From Myxococcales bacterium (lineage in GTDB: Bacteria > Myxococcota_A > Polyangia > Polyangiales > JAFGIB01), in NCBI GenBank assembly GCA_028817905.1, contig JAPPOR010000847.1, positions 1-44,844 of the forward strand: a stretch of 44,844 bases of DNA. Reading direction: 5' to 3'. The notes under the pieces were generated by a model that was not told where the DNA came from, did not search any database, and saw only the letters and a list, made by a program, of their open reading frames with translations. Both the position numbers and the translations under genes were made by a program. Shown in pieces: positions 17,392-25,789 of the stretch (within the stretch, counting starts at the first letter, position 1; each line of letters begins with the position of its first letter).

Positions 17392-18297
17392 GTGAAGCCG
17401 GCAACCCGCGACAGCTATCAGGCGCGCATCACGCGTGTGCTCGTACATATCCAGGGCCACCTGGATGACGCGCTTTCGCTGGACGCGCTGGCCGCCATCG
17501 CGTGCTTCTCACCGTACCACTTTCACCGCGTCTTCAAGGCGATGGTCGGCGAGTCGGTCAAGCAGCATGTGCGTCGACTGCGCCTCGAACGGGCCGCCTA
17601 TCGGCTGCGGCTGACCGATGAACGCATCACGGAGATCGCGTTCGCCGCAGGATACGAGACGCACGAGTCGTTCACGCGGGCGTTTCGCGAGACATTCGGT
17701 GAATCTCCGAGTGGCTTCCGCGCCCACGCGCGCCCGCCAAACTTTCCAGACAGTCCGAATGCCGTCCACTACGAGGCGTCGCAGCGCCTTGCTGCTTTTC
17801 AGCCGATCCAACCCCAGCATTCAGGAGGAACCCACATGACAGTTCAGCTTGCGACCATAGACACTATCCGCGTGGCATTTCAGCGCCATACCGGACCCTA
17901 CGACAAGGCGTGGCCCGCATGGGTCCGCATGCTCGCGTGGGCTGAGCGCCAGGGCCTTTCGGGCAACCGCCGGATCGGGCTTTCGCACGATGACCCGAAC
18001 GTCACAGATGCTGACAAGTTGCGCTACGACGCCTGTGTCGAGATACCGGCGGCCTTTGAGCCCGACCAGGACGTTGGCGTGCAAGCGATCGCGGGGGGGG
18101 ACTACGCGATCCTGCGACACAAGGGTCCCTACGAGCGATTGCACGAGAGCTACGCTCGTTTGTACGGCGATTGGCTACCGTCGAGCGGGCGCGAACCCCG
18201 CGCTGCACCGCCGTTTGAACTCAATCTCACCATGCCGACCGAGGTTGCCCCGGAAGACCTCATCACCGACATCTACATGCCGCTCGCGGCACGCTAG
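17392..18297 (+). CDS. AraC-family regulator with GyrI-like effector domain
   Basis: A 301-residue protein. The N-terminal half holds two AraC helix-turn-helix motifs (ALDALAAIACFSPYHFHRVF and ITEIAFAAGYETHESFTRAF, residues about 22-110), which bind DNA. The C-terminal half (about 149-301) is a GyrI-like small-molecule-binding domain (VQAIAGGDYAILRHKGPY, PFELNLTMPTEVAPEDLITDIYMPL). This Rob/SoxS-like layout senses a ligand and activates transcription, often of drug-resistance genes. The GTG at 17392 is chosen because residues before it are not family-like. A perfect AGGAGG precedes an in-frame ATG at 17836, exactly at the domain boundary. The stop is in a CTAG. Confidence 0.88.
   Translation: MKPATRDSYQARITRVLVHIQGHLDDALSLDALAAIACFSPYHFHRVFKAMVGESVKQHVRRLRLERAAYRLRLTDERITEIAFAAGYETHESFTRAFRETFGESPSGFRAHARPPNFPDSPNAVHYEASQRLAAFQPIQPQHSGGTHMTVQLATIDTIRVAFQRHTGPYDKAWPAWVRMLAWAERQGLSGNRRIGLSHDDPNVTDADKLRYDACVEIPAAFEPDQDVGVQAIAGGDYAILRHKGPYERLHESYARLYGDWLPSSGREPRAAPPFELNLTMPTEVAPEDLITDIYMPLAAR
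17823..17838 (+). promoter_or_regulatory. Internal ribosome-binding site and start in the AraC-GyrI gene
   Basis: AGGAGG (17823-17828) lies seven bases before an in-frame ATG (17836-17838). Translation from here would give a free 153-residue GyrI-like domain from the same mRNA. The site is stronger than the one at the gene's own GTG start. Confidence 0.5.
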
Positions 18298-18433
18298 CTG
18301 GTTGTCAGCCGGGAAGGGCTCGAGCAACAAGGCGGGGTGGTGATCCAGAATCTCAAATGACCTCACTCCGCCGCATCGGTCCACAACGCCAGTTCTAGCG
18401 ACAAGAGGGGGACAAGAGGCCGAGTTCACGGGT

Positions 18434-18600
18434 CGAGCCCGCATCCATCACCAAGGCACGTGATGATCGTCCAAGTGATCGGCTTCGCAGGGCTTCAGCT
18501 GAAGGAGGGAATACTCGCTGTATTCTTGACTGAGGCGAAAGCGCTGCGGAGTCGAGCAGCTGTGCGAAAGGCACGTGATTTCGTGATGGATACGGGCTGG
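18434..18600. repeat. Long CTAG-family palindrome with eroded ends
   Basis: About 167 bp. Left arm GAGCCCGCATCCATCACC pairs with GTGATGGATACGGGCTG on the right; inside these are paired GGCACGTGAT-type segments, the inner arm CTTCGCAGGGCTTCAGC / GCGCTGCGGAGTCGAGC, and the central GGGAATACTCGCTGTATTC. The terminal CTAGs are mutated on both sides. It fills most of the gap after the AraC-GyrI gene. Confidence 0.7.
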
Positions 18601-18671
18601 TAGTGTGGGGCGGCGCGATGAGTCCGCGTCGGTGCGACCGGACGGGACATGTATGATGCGCGGCGCTTTTC

Positions 18672-18701
18672 GCACGGTCTGAGCGCGGCCCGTGCCTTTT
18701 T
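18672..18701 (+). terminator. Terminator-like hairpin upstream of the VIT gene
   Basis: GCACGG (18672-18677) pairs with CCGTGC (18690-18695), followed by C and five T. It lies 148 bp before the VIT/VWA gene and after the repeat at 18434. It could terminate leftover transcription or act as a leader attenuator; neither is shown. Confidence 0.3.
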
Positions 18702-18848
18702 GGGAGCTACCGATAGAACTTCCGGACGCCTTGGACGTCGTAGCCGGGGTACCCTTGGCTTCCGTTGCGGCGCGGCCTCACTGCTTTGGCTGCGTAGGCA
18801 CATTCGCGCCGGGGGACGCGGACACAGGATTTTCCGGGGAGGTCTGTT

Positions 18849-21800
18849 TTGGCCATAGCGAAGCTCGAAAACCCGCGCCTGCGCGGGTGTCGGTCCCTCA
18901 TGTGGGTTGGACTTGTGGCAACCCTGGTGCAGGCGTGCCACGCGGACGACAACGCGCCCATCGAAGGGGTCGCCGAGCAGGCCGTCGCGGCGTTGAGCTG
19001 GGAGCAGTCCGAGGAGGGTGGGCAGGGGCTGCCCATCCGGCTAACGGGCAGCGACGGGCAAGGCCTTGCTCTGGTGTCACTTCGGGCCGAGGCAATTGTC
19101 CAGCCACCGCTTGCGTTCACCGAGTTGCACCTCACATTCAAGAACCCAGAAGCGCGTCGCCGGGAGGGGCGTTTCGAGATCACCTTGCCGGACTCCGCGG
19201 CGATTTCGCGTTTTGCGATGCGGATCGGTGATCGCTTCCAGGAGGGAGAGGTCGTTGAGAAGCAGCGGGCCCGAAAGACCTATGAGGACTTCCTGCACCG
19301 CCGCCAGGACCCCGCTCTGTTGGAGCAGGACGCGGGCAATCACTTCCGCGCCCGCGTCTTTCCCATCGCACCCCACGAGGACAAAGAGATCATTGTGTCC
19401 TACAGCCAGGTCCTGAGGGACTCCAGCGCGCCCTATCGGCTTCACCTTTCGGGGTTGCCGAGCATGGACCGGCTTGCGATTCGGGTACTCGCCGGACCCA
19501 GCGAGCTCGAGATGGAGAAACGAAGGTTTGCACCCAACGGTGATCTGATCCTGACGGGGGGGACCGCGTCGCTCCCAAACCTCGCAGTGCGTAGCGGCAA
19601 CGTGTATATGGCGAGGGTCTCACCGCAGCTGGATAGCTCCCCAGCCAACGTTGACGGGCTCACGATCCTGTTAGACACGAGTGCATCGGCAGCCCTTGGC
19701 TACGACGCGCGGGTGGAACGCTTGGGCAGGTTGGTCGATCGGCTCCGGAAGCAGCGCGGGTCCGATTTCTCGCTGGAGCTGTTCGCGTTCGACCAAACCT
19801 GCGAACGGGTGTTCGCGGGTCCAGCGTCGCGCATGGCAGAGGTGGGCCTGCCGCTCATGCATGCACGCATGCCGCTCGGTGCTTCGAACCTGCAGGCAGC
19901 CCTCTCGGTCCTCGCCAAGCAGGCGTCGCATGCGCGCGTGCTACTCGTCACCGATGCGGTGGCTACCGCGGGTGAGGATGGGGGCAGGGAGCTTACCACA
20001 CAGGTCGGGGAGCTGGCCGGACGGGGCGTGCGGCGTCTCGACGTGTTGCTGACCGGAGGCATCGTGGACGCAGCTCGCGCAGCGCAGCTGGCGACCCGCG
20101 GGCTGCCGCGGCCCGGGGTGGTGATCCGCGAGCGAACGTCGGACGACGGGGTGCTCGCGGCGATCACACACAAACCGGTCGCCGACCTGACTGTGGAGGT
20201 TTCTGGGGCCAGTTGGTGGTGGCCGCGCCGGGTGGAATCGCTTCTCCCAGGTCAGCAGGTGGTTGTAGTCGCCAATGTACCTGCCGGTGAGAGCGCTCCA
20301 GAGGTTCGGGTGGGCTCCGATCGGAGTCTGTCGCCGCGGCCACTGGTGGTCGCGGAGCCGCTGCTGCGACGGGCATGGGCGCGGGCCAAGATCGACCAAC
20401 TGGAAGCGTCTCTCGATACGCTGGCTTCGGATGCGAGCGCCCAGCGTGCGCGTCTGGAGACGGAAATCATTGCTTTGTCGACGCGCTACCGCGTGCTTTC
20501 CGGACGTACTGCTCTCCTCGTGCTCGAGAGCGAAGCCGACTATCGGCGCTTTGGCATCAGTCGCCGGGCTCTGAGCGACATCCTCACAGTCGGGGCCCAA
20601 GGCCTGGCGGTGCTCGACGGCGCGCAGCGTGCTGGGCAAACTCAGGCGTTCGCTCGTGTCGAAGAGCAGAAATCCGAGGGGGGGGCGCAGGAGGTTGCCG
20701 CAGCCGTGCAGCGCCAGACTCGAGGACGCCGAGCTGATCGCGTCCCCCCAGCCGGAACCCCTCCCAGCGCGGGTACGACGCTGTCGGAGCCCGAGCCGGA
20801 AAGTGCGGCAGCGGCCGCCGAGGTTTCCCGCCGCGCTGCGCGTCCGCGCGCCAAACGGCGGGCACCGACCCGCGGCTTGTCCGCTCAGCCACCACCGCCC
20901 GAACGACTTGGTGGCCTGGCCCGGCAGGCACCCAGTTCTTCGCGCTTGCGCCAAGCCCAGGACGTTGCTCCGGCGGCCCCTGCCCCGAGCGAGTCGGCCG
21001 CGGACGTTCTGCTCGGGTTGGACCGCGCGAGCTCGTCGGGATCGCTGCGCACGCGCGCTGGCGGTTCGAGCACCGCGCGCCTCGCTGAGGGGGCTCTCGT
21101 CAGGGAGCGACGAATTCGGGGGCGTGTGCGAATGACGCAAGGGGCGGGGGGGAGCAAGGATTTCGACAGGTCGATTGTGGTTCGCGCGATCAAGACCCGG
21201 ATCCGCGCGATCCAAGCCTGCTACGAGCGCGAGCTGCGGCGCGATCCGGCTTTGCGCGGCCACATTGGTGTGCGCTTTACGATTCAGCCACGCGGCAACG
21301 TGACCAGTGCGACGGAAACTGGAAACACAACCGGTAGTTCTGCGGTGGCCCACTGTGTATTGGCTACCGTTCGGCGCCTCCGGTTCAATCCAGGTCCGCC
21401 GGTTGCCGAGACGTTTGCCCATCGTTTCACGTTCGCACCTGAGGAATCGTCGGACGTGCCGGTGATCGCTCAGAACGTGGACTCCGCCGAGTCCCGGCGC
21501 GCGCGCCGGGAGGCGGCCCGCCGCCGTCGCGCGCGAGTTGCGGCGCGTCGGCGTGAGCGTGAGTGGAACGACCGCCCAAAGCCCAACCCGTCGGCAGCGC
21601 TCGAAGGGCGCCTCTTGTCCGTGATCGCAGCCGTGGACGCCGGGGACGCTGCGGATGCTCTCAAACGGGCGTGGCGCTGGCGCACCGAGGCGCCCGGCGA
21701 CGTGCTTGCTCTGGTCGCCCTGGGCCACGCCCTCGTCGCCAGCGAGGACCCGAGCCAGGCCGCACGTGCCTACGGCTCGATCATCGACCTATTCCCGTCG

Positions 21801-22526
21801 CGCGCCGACCTTCGGCGAATGGCGGGCAACTACCTGGAAGGGCTTGGCAGTCCCGACGCCTTGCAGCTCGCGGTGGACAGCTATCGGCATGCGCAGCTCC
21901 AACGTCCAGACCACCCGAACTCTCACCGCCTCTACGGGTGGGCCCTGGTGAAAGCTGGCCAGCACGAGGCAGGGTTTCGGGCGCTTGCGAAGGGCTACAC
22001 CCGCGGCTACCCACGTGGCCGCTTCGCAGGCGTCAAGGACGTGCTCGCCGACGATCTTGGAGTCGTCGCCCAGATCTGGAAGCGGGCTGAACCGAAAGCC
22101 CGGGAGCGTATTGACACACAGCTCAGGCGGCTGGGCATCGGCGCCGACACAGCGCCTAGTCTGCGCTTCATCCTCTCGTGGGAGACTGACGCCAACGACG
22201 TTGACTTTCATGTGTACGACGGCAAGCACGGCCACGCGTACTACGGCCGCAAGCAGCTTCCGGCAGGGGGACAACTCTTCGCTGACGTGCGCAACGGTTA
22301 CGGCCCCGAGCTCTTCCGGATCGACCGACCCAAGGCCTACCCATTCGAACTTTCCGCACACTACTACAGTCGCGGACCCATGGGCTATGGCATGGGTAAG
22401 GTGCAGATTATGCATCACGATGGTGATGGAGGCGTCCGGTTCGATGAGCGCCCGTTCGTGATCATGAAGGAGCGGGCCTTCGTTCACCTGGGTGTGGTTG
22501 AACGCAACCAAGGGGAGGGAGCCTAG
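18849..22526 (+). CDS. Multidomain VIT/VWA/AgmX/TPR lipoprotein
   Basis: A 1225-residue protein. A signal peptide ends in LVQAC (Cys30). Then come a VIT domain (about 55-190; RARKTYEDFLHR), a von Willebrand A domain (about 265-430) with the metal-site motif DTSAS, a Pro/Ala/Arg-rich low-complexity linker (about 590-760), and an AgmX/PglI-type TonB-like domain (about 785-865; IQACYERELRRDPALRGHI). TPR-like repeats follow (about 905-1030), then a C-terminal YfaP/DUF2135-like domain (about 1070-1225; WETDANDVDFHVYD). The TTG start has GGGGAGG six bases upstream and places the signal peptide at the N-terminus; an ATG at 18900 is less likely. The VIT-VWA pair suggests protein binding at the envelope; AgmX-type domains are linked to gliding in Myxococcus. 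The stop lies in a 40-bp palindrome. Confidence 0.85.
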   Translation: MAIAKLENPRLRGCRSLMWVGLVATLVQACHADDNAPIEGVAEQAVAALSWEQSEEGGQGLPIRLTGSDGQGLALVSLRAEAIVQPPLAFTELHLTFKNPEARRREGRFEITLPDSAAISRFAMRIGDRFQEGEVVEKQRARKTYEDFLHRRQDPALLEQDAGNHFRARVFPIAPHEDKEIIVSYSQVLRDSSAPYRLHLSGLPSMDRLAIRVLAGPSELEMEKRRFAPNGDLILTGGTASLPNLAVRSGNVYMARVSPQLDSSPANVDGLTILLDTSASAALGYDARVERLGRLVDRLRKQRGSDFSLELFAFDQTCERVFAGPASRMAEVGLPLMHARMPLGASNLQAALSVLAKQASHARVLLVTDAVATAGEDGGRELTTQVGELAGRGVRRLDVLLTGGIVDAARAAQLATRGLPRPGVVIRERTSDDGVLAAITHKPVADLTVEVSGASWWWPRRVESLLPGQQVVVVANVPAGESAPEVRVGSDRSLSPRPLVVAEPLLRRAWARAKIDQLEASLDTLASDASAQRARLETEIIALSTRYRVLSGRTALLVLESEADYRRFGISRRALSDILTVGAQGLAVLDGAQRAGQTQAFARVEEQKSEGGAQEVAAAVQRQTRGRRADRVPPAGTPPSAGTTLSEPEPESAAAAAEVSRRAARPRAKRRAPTRGLSAQPPPPERLGGLARQAPSSSRLRQAQDVAPAAPAPSESAADVLLGLDRASSSGSLRTRAGGSSTARLAEGALVRERRIRGRVRMTQGAGGSKDFDRSIVVRAIKTRIRAIQACYERELRRDPALRGHIGVRFTIQPRGNVTSATETGNTTGSSAVAHCVLATVRRLRFNPGPPVAETFAHRFTFAPEESSDVPVIAQNVDSAESRRARREAARRRRARVAARRREREWNDRPKPNPSAALEGRLLSVIAAVDAGDAADALKRAWRWRTEAPGDVLALVALGHALVASEDPSQAARAYGSIIDLFPSRADLRRMAGNYLEGLGSPDALQLAVDSYRHAQLQRPDHPNSHRLYGWALVKAGQHEAGFRALAKGYTRGYPRGRFAGVKDVLADDLGVVAQIWKRAEPKARERIDTQLRRLGIGADTAPSLRFILSWETDANDVDFHVYDGKHGHAYYGRKQLPAGGQLFADVRNGYGPELFRIDRPKAYPFELSAHYYSRGPMGYGMGKVQIMHHDGDGGVRFDERPFVIMKERAFVHLGVVERNQGEGA

Positions 22527-22562
22527 CAAGTTCGCACCCATAAACGGGTGTGAACTTGCTAG
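22523..22562. terminator. Bidirectional CTAG palindrome between convergent genes
   Basis: CTAGCAAGTTCGCACCC and GGGTGTGAACTTGCTAG pair around a short ATAAAC loop, with one mismatch. The left CTAG carries the stop of the VIT/VWA gene and the right CTAG, read on the minus strand, the stop of the glycosyltransferase gene. The hairpin would form in both transcripts. No T-run follows, so it may stabilise 3' ends as much as terminate. Confidence 0.7.
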
Positions 22563-23269
22563 AGAGTAAAACGGCGTAGTGCCGTACGGGTCTTGCGGAT
22601 GCGCAGATCGACCAGTTCTTTGGCGACCCGTCCGATCACCGACAGCCGCGCTGTCTTCGATGCTCCTGATCGGCGTGGACGACATTCGATCGTGACTTCC
22701 GTCGTCCGAAGGCCTGCCTGCAGCACCCCGATCGGAAACTCGAAATTGAGAAAGAATGAGTCGGATGCGAGCTCTTGGGGGACGAACAATCGGCGGCGAA
22801 ATAGGTAGGGGCCCTCGGAGCGCAGGCTGACGCCGTGCACGAGGGTGATCAGGGCGCGTACCCCAGCTGACAGGATCTTCCGATCGAAGCCGTCATCCCG
22901 GTGATCATAGACCGAAAACACTACGTCCGCGCCGGAAGCATCGGCGGCTGCGCGCAACGTGCCGACGGATTCTGCCGGGATCTGGCCATCCGCAGGAAGA
23001 AACGTGACCCAGTCGCCGTTGGCGGCTGCGACCCCGGTCTTGAGAGCGGCCCCGATGCCCCGATTGCTCGCGTGTCGCAAGCACTTGTGTGGGCAACCAT
23101 CGAGGTGCTGGGCGGCGCGTTCACCTGTCCCATCGGTCGAGCCATCATCCACGAAGATGAGCTCGAAGGTTCGCTCCTGTTGGTCGAGCCAAGCTCTCAG
23201 CTCGTCCAACACGGGGCCGACGTTTTGGGCTTCGTTGAAGGCGAAGACGATGAGCGACAGGTCAGGCAC
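22559..23269 (-). CDS. Family 2 glycosyltransferase (DPM1-like)
   Basis: A 236-residue GT-A fold enzyme with SLIVFAFNEAQNV at the nucleotide-binding N-terminus, VDDGSTDGT, RNxGIGAAL-type SNRGIGAALKTG, and FLPADGQIP holding the metal-binding DxD-like position. Length and motifs fit polyprenol-phosphate sugar transferases such as DPM1/DPMS without the membrane extension, which load a sugar on a lipid carrier for use by GT-C enzymes. The gene just upstream (9-bp gap) is such a membrane protein, so the two probably act together. The stop lies in the shared CTAG palindrome with the VIT gene. Confidence 0.88.
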   Translation of the reverse strand: MPDLSLIVFAFNEAQNVGPVLDELRAWLDQQERTFELIFVDDGSTDGTGERAAQHLDGCPHKCLRHASNRGIGAALKTGVAAANGDWVTFLPADGQIPAESVGTLRAAADASGADVVFSVYDHRDDGFDRKILSAGVRALITLVHGVSLRSEGPYLFRRRLFVPQELASDSFFLNFEFPIGVLQAGLRTTEVTIECRPRRSGASKTARLSVIGRVAKELVDLRIRKTRTALRRFTL

Positions 23270-23278
23270 TCGGGAACT

Positions 23279-25552
23279 CTACTCGATGTGGCCTCGCCCG
23301 TCAGATTCGGCGGATGAGGCCTCGAGGGCAGCAATCAGGCGCTCCGCCTCGCGTGCCAGCTCGGGAGTCGCGCGCCGGAACGTGACGGCCGACCGTAGTG
23401 CTTGCTGCGGGCGGCCTTCCGCCCACTGTAGTAGGGCCAGTTGGAGAAGAGCGCGGGGGGCGCCGCGCTCTGCCTGCAGCCGCAGCAGTGACACGGCCAG
23501 TCCACCCTCGCCCATGGACCACAGGTGGCGAGCTGCTTCCCGTTCGGCCTCGTCACGGGTGAAAAAGAGCGTCTGGGGATCCTCCACGAGACTAGGAGGA
23601 GGCCGCCACGGTCCGGCTGCTTTGGCTGAGAGCACGGCCTGTCTGAGCTCCTTCGGCAAGCCCGGCAGAGCCGCGGCGACCGCAAAGAGCGCTGCTCGTA
23701 CGCCACCTCGGGCAAGCAGGCGTCGTACCCGGATGAGCTCGTGCTGTCGCAGGATGCCGGCGGCCAGGCCATGGTCCCCGTCCGGAGTGCGGCGACGGTC
23801 ACGTGCGAGTTGCGCCGCCAGGCGTTCGCCGATCGAGCGTGACGCGATCACACTCGCTCGTGTGGCGCCTGGGTGCGATAGCAGGCCGGGCCCCACCAGA
23901 GTCGACCGTTCGAGGCCCGGAGCTTCGGTTTCCGTATAGACTGGCACTTGGGGCCTTGCCCGTTCAAGCAGGCCCCGTAGCAGGCGCTCGTGCTTATCGC
24001 CCGACCCGCGACCGAACCGTGGCCGACCGTCGAAGGCTGGGTGGGGGGTCAATTGTCGCCAGTGGAAACTTGAAGCCGCCAGGCCGCGTACAAAGAGTGC
24101 CGCGTCCGGTCGCGCCCCGTCGAGAGCGCGAGCCATGATCCAGTTGGCCGCTGTGGCGTCGGTGGTCGCTACCACGAGCGAGCGCGGTGGCGCGCCATCG
24201 GTCCACATACCTGCTAGGGTCTCCAGGGCGGGGAGGTCGCTGCGCAGGGCATCGTCCAGGTCTTGCCACAGTGCGGCCGGTAGGCACGCGAATACCATGG
24301 TCGCCAAGAGTATCGAGGGCGTGACCAGACGCCCAGCACGCGGCGTTCGCGCCATCCGCCGGTCTCGGTCACTCGCCGCGGGGTCGACTGGCCCCGACTC
24401 CGTGTCCACGTGGGTCGAACGTCCGCAGGTGTAGCCTTCGAGATGGCGAAGGCCGTAAGCCAGACCAGCGAAGCCCGTGATCCACAGCAATGCGAGGGCC
24501 GGGCCGAGATAGGCGACGTTGTCCGGGTTGCGGATCTCTATCGGTTGGACGGCAACGGCTGCGGTGCTCGCCGCGACCGCGGGCAGTAGTGTCCAGGCGA
24601 GGCGTCGCAGTGGCTGGCGACGCCCGACGAGGTAGGGCAGCCCCACCGCGGCGGCGAGCGGAAGCCCATACGTGAGGTGGAACAGGTGACTCAGATAGTC
24701 AGCGAGACCCCAGAGATAGCTAGCTTGTCGCCCAGCAAACGTGTTGGCGGCGTACATGCGTCCGCTGACGTAGTCGATGAAGCCGGACCATGTGGTCGGG
24801 TCTCCCCACATGGGTGCTCCCGCATTCGCACGCATTGGCAATAGGGCGTAGACGGCGACCACTGGTATGAGGAACGCGCCCGCGGTCAGGGTCAGTTGCT
24901 TTGGGGCCTTGAACACCCGTGGCCGACAGGCAGCGGCCATGACCAAACCAGCAGCGACGACTGCTGCGCCGTGGGGAGGGTGGGTCGCCGCGGCCATGCC
25001 GCCAAAGAGGCCGGCATGCAGGAGCCCGCTCAGCGCGCCCGTGAGCGTCCACCGCAACAGCCCATAGAGGCCCGCACAGGAGCACAGCAGGGCGAGTGTG
25101 TACACCTCGATCCGCAGCGCCTGGCGTAGCACGACCGGGCTCAGGCAGACGGCCAACACGATGCCCGCGCGGATGGTTGGAGCGACCCGGTCTCCACTGC
25201 TGGGGCTTGCGACCGCGCCAGCCCTCAACAGCAGGGTGGTGCACCGGGCGCAGATGAGTGCTGCTGCTAGCGCGCAAACGCCGCTCAGGAGTGCCATGCG
25301 GCCTGCGATGGGTCCGAGGGGAAGCAGGCGCGCGAAGCCATGTGCGACCAGCGCATGCAGCGGCTGCCCTGGAGGGTGTGATCCGCCCAGGTGCCAGGCC
25401 GCGGCCGCCAGTTCGCCGGCATCGAAGAGATGCGGGCCTGCGGCGACCTGGAATGCGAACACGGTACCTAGGACGGCAAGCGGTAGGAAGGGCAGCCAGG
25501 TGATCCAACCACGAGCGCTGTTGGGCACTTCCTCGGGCGGAGCCGGCGACAT
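23279..25552 (-). CDS. DUF2723/TMEM260-type membrane glycosyltransferase candidate
   Basis: About 757 residues: around ten hydrophobic segments in the first 400 residues, then a long soluble region. The motif DAGELAAAAWHLGGSHPPGQP near residue 50 is characteristic of DUF2723 proteins related to protein O-mannosyltransferases (GT-C fold), with D and E in a position to be catalytic. GNP-type loop WGDPTTWSGFIDYVSG also fits. Sugar transfer from a lipid carrier to envelope proteins is likely, with the donor made by the adjacent GT2 enzyme. The ATG at 25552 is preferred, preceded by AAGGGAG; an upstream ATG at 25597 would add 15 residues. The soluble C-terminus looks helical and repeat-like. Confidence 0.75.
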   Translation of the reverse strand: MSPAPPEEVPNSARGWITWLPFLPLAVLGTVFAFQVAAGPHLFDAGELAAAAWHLGGSHPPGQPLHALVAHGFARLLPLGPIAGRMALLSGVCALAAALICARCTTLLLRAGAVASPSSGDRVAPTIRAGIVLAVCLSPVVLRQALRIEVYTLALLCSCAGLYGLLRWTLTGALSGLLHAGLFGGMAAATHPPHGAAVVAAGLVMAAACRPRVFKAPKQLTLTAGAFLIPVVAVYALLPMRANAGAPMWGDPTTWSGFIDYVSGRMYAANTFAGRQASYLWGLADYLSHLFHLTYGLPLAAAVGLPYLVGRRQPLRRLAWTLLPAVAASTAAVAVQPIEIRNPDNVAYLGPALALLWITGFAGLAYGLRHLEGYTCGRSTHVDTESGPVDPAASDRDRRMARTPRAGRLVTPSILLATMVFACLPAALWQDLDDALRSDLPALETLAGMWTDGAPPRSLVVATTDATAANWIMARALDGARPDAALFVRGLAASSFHWRQLTPHPAFDGRPRFGRGSGDKHERLLRGLLERARPQVPVYTETEAPGLERSTLVGPGLLSHPGATRASVIASRSIGERLAAQLARDRRRTPDGDHGLAAGILRQHELIRVRRLLARGGVRAALFAVAAALPGLPKELRQAVLSAKAAGPWRPPPSLVEDPQTLFFTRDEAEREAARHLWSMGEGGLAVSLLRLQAERGAPRALLQLALLQWAEGRPQQALRSAVTFRRATPELAREAERLIAALEASSAESDGRGHIE

Positions 25553-25622
25553 GCTCCCTTCATCATCGCATGGCGACGAAGGCCGTGCTCGGATCATCCC
25601 AGAACATTCGCAATGATTGGGG

Positions 25623-25789
25623 CTAGCTCGGACCCTTCATGACTCCGGCGTCGGATCGCGCAGGGATTCGGCTTCGCAGGGCTTTCGACGACCGACGGGA
25701 ATACTTCCCGTATTTTCTAGGGCGACGAAAGTCCTGTGGAGTCGCAGCACAAGCGAGGCGGCGCCGGAGTCATGAAGGGTACGAGCTAG
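25623..25789. repeat. Complete long CTAG-bounded palindrome (type copy)
   Basis: 167 bp from CTAG to CTAG. Outer arms CTAGCTCGGACCCTTCAT and ATGAAGGGTACGAGCTAG extend to about 28 bp with one mismatch. Inner arms (GGCTTCGCAGGGCTTTCG against CGAAAGTCCTGTGGAGTC) surround a central ACGGGAA-TAC-TTCCCGT hairpin followed by an internal CTAG. No open frame of interest lies inside. The right CTAG supplies the miaA stop codon. It sits between miaA and the DUF2723-type gene. Confidence 0.9.

Noticed and set aside
19941-21728. Long open frame (595 codons) on the minus strand
   Set aside because: It is antisense to the VIT/VWA gene, has no family resemblance, and is expected in GC-rich DNA where the opposite strand lacks stops. 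The sense protein has clear domains.
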